DNA of 60,000 nt from Cryptomeria japonica (taxonomy: Eukaryota; Streptophyta; Pinopsida; Cupressales; Cupressaceae), in assembly GCF_030272615.1 (NCBI RefSeq), contig NC_081408.1, positions 605,919,673 to 605,979,672 on the forward strand. Direction: 5' to 3'. Shown here in pieces: positions 23,030-35,420 of the stretch; the stretch's first letter is position 1; the number at the start of each line of letters is the position of its first letter. A model generated the notes under the pieces. That model searched no databases. It had not been told where the DNA came from and saw nothing but the letters and a program-made list of their open reading frames with translations. The translations under genes and the position numbers were made by a program.

Positions 23030-23256
23030 ACCATCCCTATCAAAAACCACATCATATCAAATCAACATCAAATCAATATTAACTTGAAACATTGCAAATC
23101 AAATCAAGTTATATCAAAACTCCTATTGGACAAAACTTATCAAAACAAAGACAACGGGCACGCAAAATGACAATTTGCACCTATCTTGGCAGAACTGGCA
23201 TCAACACTACAAATTTTCTTCATCCAAAAATCACCCTTTACCAAAAAAATTTCCCC

Positions 23257-23324
23257 ATGCGCTAAACAAGCTTGTCTACGTGCTAAACTGTTTACTATGC
23301 GCTACCCTGTCCTCTCAAAGCACT
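23257..23324 (-). repeat. Inverted 21-nt motif array in the presumed PMD intron of element A
   Basis: Reverse-complement cores (ATGCGCT, ACGTGCT, ATGCGCT, AAGCACT on the + strand) start at 23257, 23278, 23297 and 23318, with steps 21, 19 and 21. Read on the minus strand these are AGCGCAT/AGCACGT, the same core as the element A leader. The array therefore lies in opposite orientation at the two ends of the element. It is interrupted about 90 bp further on by element C. Confidence 0.6.
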
Positions 23325-23364
23325 ACCCAATCCATAATAACAAACACACAAGGAATGAACCTAA

Positions 23365-23396
23365 ATAAGATATATATATATATATGTGTGTGTGTT
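23365..23396. repeat. (TA)n(TG)n microsatellite
   Basis: A short run of TA dinucleotides followed by TG dinucleotides, of the kind common in plant non-coding DNA. No function is inferred. Confidence 0.8.
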
Positions 23397-23417
23397 ACAA
23401 TGATTATTACATTCACA

Positions 23418-24097
23418 TGTTGGCCTAAGAAAATATTCTTGCATTTGCAAGTTGGCCACTAACATAAACCTACACCAAATGTGCAATAGGCTAGATCCAA
23501 AAGCTCACATGTTAATCCAAAAGAAAAAACATGCTATGCATTACCCAATTCAAACTTATCTGCTCTAAATATTATGTACATACTATCTCTGGTGAGCACA
23601 CATCACAACCCTCTCGTGCATCAAACCAAAACATCAATCCAGTTGACCAACTAACACAATGACCACTCTGTCACTTCTAACTTTCTATTTGTTGAACCTC
23701 GACAACTGAAACTTTGGAATCTAACAAAACATGTGTATACATACTCTCCTTTGAAACCACAAGTCATAATTATCAAGTGCAATTGAATGTGGAAAAAAAC
23801 AAGTTGCTAGTGTAACACATTATCTAAGGAACAAACCTCTATAACATACCATAGATACTTTTAGATCACCTTTAGTTCCTAGAATAAATACAAGATGATA
23901 TTACAAATATAATCCAACTGATTTCACAACTTATCATTGTACCTTCGAAAATCAAATGCTCAGATATAGACATGACAAAAATTATAATAATTTTGGCTAT
24001 ACAAATACATTCTTATTTGACTCCATAGTGAGCTCCTTTGACACCAACTGAACTCTTATGAAATACCTTTGACATAAATGACAACATATGTTCAACA
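23418..24097 (-). repeat. Element C 3' LTR (probable)
   Basis: The + strand bounds are TGTTGGCC...TTCAACA. Beyond 24097 lies the reverse complement of a polypurine tract (TATTTCCCTTTGTCATTGATGG), the usual signature ahead of a SIRE/Maximus-type LTR. The left bound is inferred from the TG...CA rule only, because no partner LTR is in the window. Confidence 0.5.
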
Positions 24098-24429
24098 ATA
24101 TTTCCCTTTGTCATTGATGGTAAATAAAAAATGTTGTTACCATACCAACATAAAGTAAACCTATCTAGAACTCCCCTATGTGATACAACTGAAGCTTCTG
24201 AGCATTTGAATCATTTTGGATTCCTTTCTACCCCTTTGAAATCAATGGAAAATGATAACAATCATCTGAAAGATATAGCATTTTGGATTCCTTTCTCTTG
24301 GATAATCTCTCCCTATCATCTTATCTACTCTTTTTGTCTTCCTAAATTTGAAACACTCTATAATAAAACAAGGTTGGCTTACGATAGGGAGTCAACACTC
24401 CCCCTCAACCTATACTTCCTCTTGATTCA

Positions 24430-25830
24430 AGAGGAGGGAGAACCACTCCCAACATCTATCAAAGATACTCAAAAGTCTACTTTGGAAGGGGTTTTGTGAA
24501 AATGTCTACTATTTTCTCCTTAGTCTCAACATACTCCAACTTCACCTCTTTGTCTTCAACCTTCTCTCTCAAAAAAGATTCTTAATTGCAATATATTTTT
24601 CCCTTGAATGCATTAATAGATTCTTGGAAATATTTATGGCACTTGTATTGTCACAAATAATGGAAACACACTCATCAAAATCTACTTTCATCTCCTTAAT
24701 TTGTTCTTCATCCATAGAACCCGAGTGAAATAGGAAATTGTTTCAATGTACTCTGCTTTTGTTGTAGATGGGACTATTAAATTCTATTTTTTGCTCAACC
24801 AAAAAACAAAATTGTCACCAAGAAAGAAAGATCCACCACTTGTACTTTTCCAGGAATCTATACTTCCAACTTAATCTACATTTGTGAATGCAGTAAGATT
24901 AAAATTTTCACTCTTGGGATACCACAAACTAAATTCCATTGTTGCCTTCAAATAAATGGATATCCTATTCATTGCCTTGACTCGAGTTTCCTTATGCACT
25001 GCCTGAAATCTAGCAACCATACACACTTCTTGTATAATATCTAGTTTAGAAGTAGTCACATACAACAAACTACCAATTATTGAGCTATATAGGTTATGAT
25101 TCGCTAGACCAGATTCATCATCCTTGCTCAATTTACACCTAGTAACCATAGGTGTAATTATCGATTTGCATTCTTCCATCTTAAACTTTCTCAACATTTC
25201 TTTTATGTACTTGGTCTGAGAAATGAATATACCCTTCTCTGATTGAGAAATCTATAAACTAAGAAAAAATGACAACTCACCAAGCACTGACATCTAAAAC
25301 CCCTTTTGCATAGTATCTTCGAGCTCCTTGCACATTGCATTACTACTACCTCCAAAGATAGTAACAATGTAAACAACAATAATTAATAATTTATTACCTT
25401 ATAATTTTATGTACAAATTGTTGTCTATATTGCCTCTCTTGAAACCTTGATATTGCAGATGTCTATCTAATCTAAAATACCATGCTCTAGGGGTCTTCTT
25501 GGGTCCATAAAGAGCCTTCTTCAACCTACATACAAAATCTAATTTGTCTAAATATTGAAACCCTTCCAATTGTTCAATGTAGACTTCCTCTTCCAAATTT
25601 CCATTAAAAAATACATATTCAACACCCATCTCATAAACCTTGAAATTGGATGTTGATAATCCAAAAAAATTATGATTGCCTCTAACCTTACCAATGGAAA
25701 AAATATCTCCTCAAAATCAACTCCTTCAACTTGGGCATATCCTTTGCATATAGTCTGGCTTTAATCTGAATCACTTCTCCTTCTTCATTCAACTTATTTC
25801 TAAAGACCCATTTGGTACCAATGACATTCT
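24430..25830 (-). pseudogene. Element C reverse transcriptase and RNase H remains
   Basis: The best frames are 25399-25629 (FFNGNLEEEVYIEQLEGF, KKALYGPKKTPRAWY) and 24871-25197 (MLRKFKMEECKSIITPM, SLLYVTTSKLDIIQEV, ISIYLKATMEFSLWYP), plus an RNase H tail ending in DIFTKPLPK near 24480. The catalytic YVDD is replaced by a YIVT-like sequence before IFGG near 25340. Several stops and frameshifts separate the blocks. It is a clear Ty1/copia pol relic without activity. Confidence 0.8.
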
Positions 25831-26159
25831 TACTTTACCTCTTAGAACCAACTCCCAAGTTTCATTCTTTTCGAAATGAGATAAATCTTCCTCCATATTT
25901 TCTAACCAATCTTTTAATTTGCTTTCATCTAAAAAACAACTTGGTTCAATTTTTTATTGTAACGAAAAATGTACCTATAAATTTTATTTCTCAAGTCTTC
26001 TCAAGATCTGAACTCCATTATCTCCTATAATTTGGTCTTTAGAATGATTCTTCTGAACATACTTAGCAAAAGTCTTTGCAATTGTATTCTTTGACTCACT
26101 TCTTGACCCTTCATAGTTATCGCTGAACCAAATCATCATTATCTTCTTCATCTGGAACC

Positions 26160-27170
26160 TTAGTAGACTACATTATCTCGTCAATACTCGCATTGACATA
26201 ATTCACAATTCTTCTCAACTTGCTTTTATAGCATCTATATGCCTTGCTTGTCATAGAATATCCAAGAAAAATACCTTCGTTAGATCTAGAATCAAACTTA
26301 ACCAAATGTTCTTCATCCCTTTTGATGTAGCACTTGCTTCCAAATATTTTGAGATGCCTGACTAAAGTCAATCTTCCTTTCCATGGCTTATATGGTGTCT
26401 TGGTATTCCTTGGTTTGATTTGAACTCTGTTCAAAATGTATACTATTGTTTGAACCTCTTCTCTCCAATACATATACAACAAATTTTCTCAACTCAACAT
26501 TATTTTGGCCATCTCCTAAACAATCCAGTTATTTCTCTTAGCAACTTTATTTTTGTGATGAGTCCTACGAGTAGAATATTGTCTCTAAATCACATGCATC
26601 TCATAGAATTACTCATATATTTCTAAAGTAAACTCTCCACCTCTATCTAATATCAAACATAAGTAATATTTCTTCTGGTTTCATTTTCAACCATCACCTT
26701 AAATGCTTTAAAGTTCTCAAAAGATTCTCATTTTTCTTTTAGAATGGTAATCCAATTCATTCTAGAAAAATTATCAATAAGCATTATAAAATACTTGTCA
26801 TCATAGGACTACATAGATAAATATAGATCAAATCCAATGGGTTCGTTGCAGAATACTCAGTAGAAAATCTAATATTCACCAGCTTTCCCTCATAACATGG
26901 TTTGCAACTGGTAGATGGTTTCTTCTTGATCTTAGACATGGTAGATGGTTTGAAATAATTCTCACAAGATCACCAAAATTAATTTGTCATAACCTTCTAT
27001 GTCAATCCAACTCTCTTTCCTTTGTCTGAAAAAATAATTCTACCCATTGATCTCACCGGGATGATATACATTACTATCAATCCTGTTTCCTTCCACAACA
27101 ACCTCTTTGGATCAATCTTCTTGATTTCACCCTTAACATTGAATGATATAGTATAGTCCTTATCACACAT
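26160..27170 (-). pseudogene. Element C integrase remains
   Basis: The open block 26168-26482 has the end of a copia integrase core: REEVQTIVYILNRVQIK, TPYKPWKGR, FGSKCYIKRDEEHLVKFD and EGIFLGYSMTSKAYRCY. The upstream core (26500-27170) is present only as short fragments in changing frames. The block lies between protease and RT, as in intact copia elements. Confidence 0.7.
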
Positions 27171-27420
27171 CTAACTTACACTTAGGAGATTATGTTGCAA
27201 AACTTCTACATACAAAACATTATAAGTTTTTTTCTTTCCACCATCAAGACTTAAAGTACCCTTACTGGTAATCTTGGCAATTGAATTATTACCAATCTGA
27301 GTCACAACTCCTCCATAAAAATTCTTGAAGTGCATGAAATATCTCTTATCTCCAATCATGTAACTTGATCATTCACTACCAATAATCCATAGATTCTTCT
27401 CCTTCTAAGCATGTAATTTA
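27171..27420 (-). pseudogene. Element C protease remains
   Basis: GDKRYFMHFKNFYGG, VTQIGNNSIAKITSKGTLSL and YNVLYVEVLQHNLLSVS match the copia protease to pre-integrase region. Just upstream, the catalytic Asp-Ser-Gly position reads Gly-Ser-Glu-stop, so it is dead. Confidence 0.7.
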
Positions 27421-27479
27421 GAATGAGCCACCATGTATTTCTCTATTCTTTGTACTTCTAGTTTCTTCTTCCATACCTT

Positions 27480-28903
27480 CCCAATTCCTCTACTTTGACT
27501 CAATGAGTTGTTGCCCTTTGCATCCAGCATGGGAGGAGTCACAAAATTGCTTCTACATTTTTTTGTAATATGCCCAAAATTGTTTCACTTATGACAATAT
27601 TATTGAAATCAAACAATGGTGCAAAAATATACAAAAATATTTCTTATTTTCAAATTTTTTCTATAATTCGTAGTATTATAACCATATTAAAATTACAATT
27701 AAAACAATAACCAGAAAAAGAATGATTGAACTTGGCATTGTATCCTTCTCCTCTTGAATCTTGTCTTCTAGATCTCTTATTTTGTATCTACACTCAAGTG
27801 AGCCATCATCCACCTTCTTGCTCTCCTTGGTTGTCACAACTTGTTTATATTTTGAATTTCCAAAGCCCTTCTCTTCCAAATTCTCACCAACTGACTTCAT
27901 GGGCTACTCAACTACCTTTCCCTTCTATACCTTTGTAATACTAATGTCGGTTTTGACATGTGACAAACTCTAACTTTCAATTATCTAATCCACTATCTCT
28001 GTGTTTTACTCAAAATTCAACTTCAATCGACTATATTCCTTTTCTAGATCTTTTCTTAATGACACAATCTCTACCTCAATTTTTTCATAGTCTTTATCTC
28101 TTCTAAATAGTATTTCTGTCATAAATTCTTCAATCCCGTTTACTTCTACCGCTTAAATCTTCAGATCAATGACCATCGTCTCTACCTTCTCAAGATTCTG
28201 AGACAATTTGTCTTTAGCTTTCACTTCTTTAGTGATGCTCTTCTTTAATCTCTTGATCTCTTTGCCAATGCAAAACAATTCTTTCACAAGATCTACCTCA
28301 TCATCATCATCATTTTTGGACTTCATTCTTGCATCGCCTTCAATAGTCTCCATAGTCATGCATATATCCTTTTCTCCTTAATTCTTGGAACTTCCTTGGT
28401 CATCATCACCAAATGAATAACTTTCCTCATTAGTAAAAAAATATCTTGATTCTTTTGAAACTTCACCCCTTTTTCAAATGACTTCTTCCCATTTTTTTAT
28501 TATCATTGTTAGAATATTTGTATGGACACTTGGCCATAAAATTTCCTACATCACCATAATTAAAAATTTTGAAAGGCAGCTTACCCTTATACTTTATGGA
28601 ACCTCTTTAGAAATTTCAAACAAAGTTTGCTTCCTCTAGATTTGACACACCATCTAAATCAAGATCTCCTTGCATCTTGAACACTTTAAATGCATCCTCT
28701 TTCCTTTAGAATTTTCCAACATCATTCCTCATCTCATAACTAGTTAAAATTCCATGCAAATCATCCATTATTAATTTATCCAAATCGTTAGCTTCTTCAA
28801 TAGCATATACCTTTACATCAAATCTTGAGGGAATGAATCTAAGTACCTTTTTCATAGTCATGATCTCTTTCATTTCATCACCAAGTCCTCTTATAGAGTT
28901 GAC
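27480..28903 (-). pseudogene. Element C gag remains
   Basis: The blocks include a capsid end near 28706-28890 (GLGDEMKEIMTMKKVLRF, IPSRFDVKVYAIEEANDL, DDLHGILTSYEMR), typical of the copia UBN2-type gag; a Lys/Glu-rich coiled stretch (28153-28359); and a zinc knuckle near 27550-27600 in which one Cys codon is TGA. The capsid block stops exactly where element B begins (28904). Confidence 0.7.
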
Positions 28904-29792
28904 TCTTGGAAACCAATAACACTGAGAGGGGGGGTGAATCAGTGTTATACCAGAATAGTAGATTTTAGCCTTAACAAAACATTCATGCACCAATCAGTAT
29001 ATTGGTATAAACAGAATTAAAAGAAGTAAAAAAACCAATAAGCCAAACACATAAATGAGAACCATGACACATGGAAAACCTCAATGAGGAAAAACCATGA
29101 TGGGATTTGTGACCCACAATATCAATCTGCAGGCCATATGAAGAGATATTACAATATATGATGGGCCTGCACTTGCAAGAAGGCTTACAACCTAGATCAC
29201 ACTGCTCAATCACAATAGGAGCCTCACTGACTACATAAAATTCTAGACAACAACCAGAGAAGTGTGAACTGCTAATATAGCATCTTCTTATGCCATAATA
29301 CAATTCAAATTTAAGCTCTGTCCGTTCTGGTTGAAACCCGAAACCCCTTTTCCGGAATAACCCTTACAATAAATTCCTCACATACATAATCTCTCTAAAT
29401 AATTACATTCGCATATCCATCACCATATTCTCGTCCTTCATGTTCTAAATGATCTGATCAATCTACCCAATATATCCTATACAAATGTATGCCTTATGTC
29501 GGCTTACAAAGATATACACAATATCATATTACATGTCGACCATATAACATAAATGAATAAACATTAAAACAAGTTTCCGATGTCGGATCCAAGATAAGTC
29601 GGCCTCCAATACCGATAACCTTTTCTATACCATGTTGGCATGCATTGCCGGTGACTAAAGAAGTCTTTCTGACCTGCTAGTGTAGAATCTGTGAAGTGCC
29701 TGCCGGTACACCATATGAAGCCAGATCCCAAAATCATGTTGTCATCAATGACAACATAGTGAAAGTAAACAATAGAGTTTCAATTGCCAACA
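28904..29792 (-). repeat. Element B 3' LTR
   Basis: On the + strand it begins TCTTGGAAACCAATAACA (the first TG mutated to TC) and ends TTGCCAACA. It contains ACTGAGAGGGGGGGTGAATC near its left end. Its right end abuts ATCTCCCCTTTGGCATTGAT, the reverse complement of the polypurine tract. It is 889 bp long; the partner 5' LTR lacks ~270 bp of its middle. Confidence 0.8.
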
Positions 29793-31155
29793 ATCTCCCC
29801 TTTGGCATTGATGGCAACACTCATGTGAAAACTGGTCATGGTTTCATCTGTTGGTTTCATCCTGCCCTGCTCCCCCTGATCTGAATATACAAAATACTCC
29901 ATATCTCCAAAATTCCAAAAACTCTATAACTCCCCCTAATGTATGCAACCCTTTTATCCTTTTTCACATCTATACCACTCCTCCTTTGACATCAATGCCC
30001 AAAAATTGTAAAAATAATTTCAAAGAATAAGTACTGTACACTGAATGCCTCCAAAAATGTCTTACCGGAGCTTGACCAGTTTCAAGATTTCTGGATAAAT
30101 TTTCTCTAGTAATTCCACATAAGTATCCCAACTGGTTTTGAATGTGTCGAAGGTAGATACAAGTCCACTCAATAAATATGCAAAAGATTCTTTCTCATTG
30201 ACCTCTACCGGTGTGGGCTTGCCCAACATATCCATGCATTCCTTCTTATGTACATAGAGTGAATCCAATCTTGGACTCACCAAACCTCTCCGACTTCTAT
30301 CTCTCTGAATTATTTTATCTCTTTCCTTTTCAAGAGAATAAATTTGGTTCTCCAAAGTTAAAATTTGTCCATGAATTGATGTTGTCAATGAAATTAATCC
30401 ATCAAAAGACTTAGCAATACTAGCAATTTTCTCCTATACCTCTTTTATCTTTTTATCAACATTTGTTGTAAGTATCTCAATATTGCAACATATGCTGTAT
30501 ATGTTTGTACATTGGTTCAAAGAATTTTCCATCAAAATTAGCTTCTCCTCAATCTTTTTATTTTTCTTCTTTCAATGATCCGATCAAAAGAAGCTCTTTT
30601 AACCCGAGTGAATATTTCAAGTGCTTGCCGGTTAGAGATCTTTTGTAAGGATTGAAAGTATTTTCATATGTGCTCAGTGATTACCTTAAGATTTTCGGAA
30701 TGACTCACTTCATTTTCAATCTTACATTCTGAGACCAATCTGTGCAAAATAGTGATGGATTGATCTATAATCCCCTTGTCTGTGGTTCCCTCCTTCATCG
30801 GTTCCTGAGCAGCCATCATGATAAGTTATGTGGGACTCATCTTTGTGATGGTTTTATTTTCAACTAGAGAAGTGTCAATTGTCAATAGTGATGTGCCAGC
30901 AACTGGTTCCCTATCGGATTCCCCTGTTTTCTCCTCTGATATTTTATCCTTTATTACCTTCTCACTTGCACCGGTGGCTTCACCACTTGGTGCAGTCTGT
31001 GCAACTGCTTGTTCCTCTCTAGGAACAGTATCCTTAACTTGTACATTAGTATCCAGAGGAAAGTTGTCCTCAATGTTAGTATAATGTACAATATTCTCAG
31101 TATTAACCGATGTTTCACTATTTTTCTGTACATTTATGTTTACCAGTGGCTCAAT
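29793..31155 (-). pseudogene. Element B 3' internal region with a coiled-coil-like frame
   Basis: The polypurine tract (29793-29804) is followed by untranslated sequence. A frame at 30062-30388 shows HGQILTLENQIYSLEKERDK and FKTSWDTYVELLEKIYPEIL, heptad-like and charged. Further upstream the frame breaks repeatedly. I do not recognise a family; it may be the C-terminal part of the element-specific protein that begins beyond 40573. Confidence 0.5.
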
Positions 31156-32193
31156 TTATAGTATCTTGATATTCTTCAAAACTGAGGGTGGAGTACCCAT
31201 GATCCTTTTTCCTTTCCCTTCAACCGGTGTATCTATAGTATCTATCTTTGTCTCTGGTGAAGTAAAGAATCCTTTATGTTCTCCCAAAAATTTAATCCAT
31301 GCCTTCTGAGTTTCCTTTATTACTTCATTCATTTTGAGCCCTAGCATCAGACTTGTTATCCTATGTTTGCTATTAAAAACCTTTCTATCTACAACCTTAA
31401 TTGTCTTATCCATTTCATCTGAAGTTATACTAACACAGATAGCTAATAGTTCTTGCATTTTAATGTGCTTATCCTCTTGCATAGTAGATAATCTTCTAGC
31501 ATCTAACATGTTATATAACTTAGCTGCATTTGATTTTATATCTCTATTAAGGCTTTCTTATAGATATCCAAATACAATTGAATTGCTTCCTCTACCTCTC
31601 TTTGCTCGTCATCCTCTAAATTTTCATAATTAAATTCAACATTCTTCGACATGCCATCTTTAGTTATTTCATCAATAATTTCTGCACAAGTTTTGGGTGT
31701 AACCTTACAAGGATCAGTGTCATCCTTCTTCTTCCTCTTGATAGTACTAGATGCAGCTATAGGTGTAGCCTTAGGTGCTTTCTTCTATGACGGTAACTTT
31801 ATTGTGACCTTTCTAACCGATTTCTTCCTTGCTTCTACCTTAGGTTATTCCAGTTTCTTAGGTTATTCCAGTTTCTTCCTAACAACCCTCTTGAATGCTA
31901 ATGGTGTGTTATCCTTTGATTTGGAATCTGCAGTTATAGGTTCAATGTGAACTATCGAATCCTTCCTATTTCTCAGTTTCTTCGGGACAACATCAATAAG
32001 TGCCTTTATGTCCTTTGAGACCTCCTGTACAAATTTACTTGCTTTTCCTTCTTGTTTTTCCCTTCTCTTCCGGTTGAACTCTGTTTCAACCTCTAGAGTC
32101 TTCTGTTGTGTAGTTCCACAAGGCTTCTCTACCTCATCTATTTCTGCATCCATTAGCATTTTCACATAGGCATCAAGAATCTGTGCATCTACC
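31156..32193 (-). pseudogene. Element B unknown protein, part 2 (downstream of element G)
   Basis: Directly left of the G insertion the minus-strand frame runs on from the 39511-40573 frame: DAQILDAYVKMLMDAEIDEV, then Lys-rich stretches (FNRKRREKQEGKASKF, VPKKLRNRKDS, AFKRVVRKKLE). A short AGGTTATTCCAGTTTCTT duplication lies near 31843-31878. Another block (31156-31509) contains SITSDEMDKTIKVVDRKVF and GLKMNEVIKETQKAWIKFL. Function is unknown. The basic composition could suit nucleic-acid binding. Confidence 0.55.
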
Positions 32194-33631
32194 TGATGAT
32201 ATGATGAAAGAATAAGTATCTGGTAGAATACTGAGAGGGGGGGAGGGGGGGTGAATCAGTATACTAAAAAAATGATACAAAGTTCTTAAATTCAAATTCA
32301 ATCACACAAAGTAAACATATCTCAGTCAAGATCAATATTCATAAGAATACTTAACATCAACCGGTTTGACTGTTATGACAACTTAACAGTAAACAACTTT
32401 AAGCTTGTAAACATCAACAATTCTTAATCATAGCTCAACATATTCATCTCTTAATGCTTCTAATTATCATGCCTTATCAGAAGTTAATCAAATCAACAAA
32501 TAAGATCACAACCACAAAAGCATTCACCACTTGACACAAATGTTTATACGTGGAAAACCCAAATAGGTAAAAACCATGGTGAGATGAGACTCACAAGGAT
32601 AGCTATCTGAACTCTTCTGAAGTTCACCCTGTTAGGAGCCAAGCCTGTTAAAGCTTTACAATAAAACATGTTAAGAACTAATTCTGGTTAGGAATCACCC
32701 GGTTAAGGGATTTACAAATATGCATTGATGAAAAGCACAATACCCTGTTAGGAGTAACTTCGTTGGAGGATTTAAGAATCCAAGCTAATGGACCACCTTG
32801 TTAGAGGATTTAATGAGCAACCAAGCTTGTTAGAGCTTACCCGGTTAAGGGATTTCACTTATGTTGTAATTGTTAGAAAACAACATGTTTTCTTGATCTA
32901 TCTAAATAACACTACATTTGCTTGATCAGATCCTTTTAAGCTTCAATCTGCCTTCACTCAAAGTGTAGATCCATTCACTGGTTAGGCAACAACACACTCA
33001 ACAGGTTTCTACTAATCTTGCCAGCAACTTTTACAAACAACTTCATCGACCTTAAATACAAATCAATTAGGTCGGTAACACAACAAAAACCTAATTCTCA
33101 TCATCAAGATTACAAACAAGTCGGTACAATCTTGACCGTTAGAAATCATGATAATCTCTTCACATTCTTCAAGAAAATTCCAACCACTCCATGATCACCA
33201 CTTCATCGGACTTTGTAATTGATCACGCGTTGTGTATTAGATGCAACCCACTTTGCTCCTTCCCTAGACAATAAACAAACACACCAAAAAAATTTGAACT
33301 TATCCTCATACAATGATCACACGTGACTCCATCATTACCGCTCATCAGATAATAAACTAACAAACTTGATCGGTTAGGGTTTAACAACAGATAGGGTTTA
33401 CCAGTTACATTGCATAGAAAGGTTTAACCCTTTACACTGGTTCAACTCACAAAACTTACATACCGGTTTACAACATCTTCCACAAATCTCTTCTTACCGC
33501 TTACTAGCCAATATCAAAAAATACAATATAAGCAATAACATGAATACCATTACCAGTTCAATTGACATCAATGGCAACATATCATTAATGCAATATATAT
33601 GCAAAATGACAACAAACTAAAAATGCCAACA
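32194..33631 (-). repeat. Element G 3' LTR
   Basis: 1438 bp; + strand bounds TGATGATATGATG and AATGCCAACA. Near its left end is CTGAGAGGGGGGGAGGGGGG followed by GTGAATCAGT. It contains repeated GTTAGG and CCGGTTAAGG motifs. The outer edge joins element B coding sequence at 32193. Confidence 0.92.
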
Positions 33632-33977
33632 ATATCCCCCTTTGGCATTGATGGCAATACAAATATCAACGCCTTTGATTGCTGCTGAGATTGGTGAATA
33701 GAAATTCTGGTTTACATTACCAAGTATTCACCTTGCTTTGTCTGTCTTTAGCATGCCGGCGGTTCACCTAATCAGACACATAATTCTTCTCCTTAATCAC
33801 ATAATTCTTCTCCCCCTTTGACAACAATGCCAAAGTGAAAGTAAAAACATTTAATTCTGCTCTCACTTGTGCATCAACATCATTCTGCAACTTGATGCTC
33901 CCCCTGTGGAAAACATCCACTTCTTCATCAATCCACATAAAATTTTGCAAGTGGTTCAGGGACTGATGTAATCAGTA
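33632..33977 (-). other. Element G 3' untranslated region and polypurine tract
   Basis: The polypurine tract is the minus-strand CCAAAGGGGGATAT (33632-33645), next to the LTR. Between it and the RNase H stop lies a Glu/Lys-rich reading that I do not consider a gene. Confidence 0.75.
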
Positions 33978-35420
33978 TCATGCTATACTAACTTCATGAA
34001 GAGGGACAACCCCCAATTGACTTCTAAGATACTCAAAAGTGGTCTTAGGAAGAGGTTTGGTAACGATATCTGCAAGCTGCTCCTTGGTAGAAACATTCTC
34101 CAAGATAACATCTTTACTTTGAACTTTTTCCCTCAAGAAGTGATATTTCAATTCAATGTGCTTAGTCTTTGCATGCAAAACATGATTTTTAGAAATTTTT
34201 ATTGCACATGTATTATCACACAAAATCTTTATTGGTTCTGAGATTGGCATCTTCAAACCTTCTAAAATGTGCCTCATCCACATAGCTTGTGTGAAATTCA
34301 TATAAGCTGCTACATACTCAGCTTCAACAATAGATTGTGAAGTACAACTCTGCTTTTTACTACTCCATGAAACTAGCCTTCCTCCTAGAAAGAATGCTCC
34401 ACTGGTAGTACTCTTCCGGTCATCAATATTTCCTACCCAATTAGTATCTGTGTATGTCTTCAAGTCAAAATTTCCTCCATATGGACACCATAACCCATAG
34501 TCAACAGTACCTTTCAGATATCTAAAAATTCTCTTGGTTACCATCAGATGCGGTTCCTTTGGATTCTTCTGAAATCTAGCAACAATACCAACTACATGGG
34601 CAATATCTAGTCGACTATGAACAAAATAGTGTAACTTGCCAATCATTAACCTGTATTTCTTCTCATCTAAAGACTTAGATGCATCTTCTTTGGACAATTT
34701 ATAACCTATAACCATTGGGGTTCCAACTGGTTTACAGTCACTCATACCGAAAGTCTTCAAAACCTCTTTTAGATACTTGGATTGAGTAATGAAAATACCA
34801 TTCTTCATTTGTTGTATCTGCAAGCCTCCAAATATAATGTCATTAACAAATACTTCACTGACTAGTATTTCATCTCCTTCAGACTTGAGATAAATGTTGT
34901 TGTCATCACTGGTTCTAGCACAGCCTATCTTCATCAAATGAGTATGAAGCCGTTCATACCATACTCTAGGTGTTTTCTTTAATCCATACAAAGATTTATG
35001 AAATTTGCATACCATGTCTCCCTTATCTGTCAATGCATAACCATCAGGCTGCTCTATATAAACCTCTTCTTCCAGTATCCCATTAAAAAATGCAGACTTA
35101 ACATCCATAGGGTATACCTTGAACTTCTTATGAGCTACAAATGCAAGTAATGTTCTGACACCTTCCAGTCTTTATACTGGTGCAAAAGTTTCTCCATAAT
35201 CTTCTTCTTCTTCTTGTGCATAAACTTTGCATACTAATCTTGCCTTGTTGCGAACTACAACACCATCTTCATTTAACTTATTTCCAAACACCCATTTAGT
35301 ACCTATAACATTCTTGTTTACTGGTTTGGGTACCAGGGTCCAAGTGTTGTTCTTCTCAATTTGATCCAATTCCTCCTCCATAGCTCTCACCAAATGTCTC
35401 CTTAGCAATTCTAGGTTCAA
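33978..35420 (-). pseudogene. Element G reverse transcriptase and RNase H
   Basis: An RT start block (35172-35420: TWTLVPKPVNKNVIGTKWVF, YGETFAPV) is followed, after a frame break, by an open 376-codon stretch: DVKSAFFNGILEEEVYIEQ, LYGLKKTPRVWYERL. The YVDD box reads FVND, losing one catalytic Asp. It then jumps from DIIFGG straight to LQIQQMKNGIF, where relatives have about 30 more residues, so an in-frame deletion removed part of RT. RNase H appears whole (YTDTNWVGNIDDRKST, SQSIVEAEYVAA, TKHIELKYHFLREKV, DIVTKPLPKTTFEYL). It ends at 33978, close to the 3' LTR. Confidence 0.9.

Larger units (their letters stand above)
7267..23417 (+). mobile_element. Element A: Ty3/gypsy Tat-lineage retrotransposon, 3' end truncated
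   Basis: The order is 5' LTR, primer site, ~3-kb leader, gag, protease with G-patch-like segment, RT-RNase H, a second RNase H, integrase, then a long 3' region with a PMD gene on the opposite strand. The second RNase H between pol RNase H and integrase, together with an extra ORF beyond pol, is the hallmark of the Tat/Ogre group. No 3' LTR is found: a copia element (C) begins at 23418 inside the 3' region. Reading frames are interrupted by about a dozen stops and a few frameshifts, so it is a defective copy. Confidence 0.85.
23418..28903 (-). mobile_element. Element C: decayed Ty1/copia element, 5' part lost
   Basis: On the minus strand, reading from 28903 down, come the end of gag, zinc-knuckle remains, protease, integrase, RT, RNase H and a 3' LTR. 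The domain order (integrase before RT) is that of Ty1/copia. Element B starts at 28904 inside gag, and the missing 5' half is not found right of B. Frames are heavily broken and the catalytic residues of protease and RT are lost. It interrupts the 3' region of element A. Confidence 0.8.
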
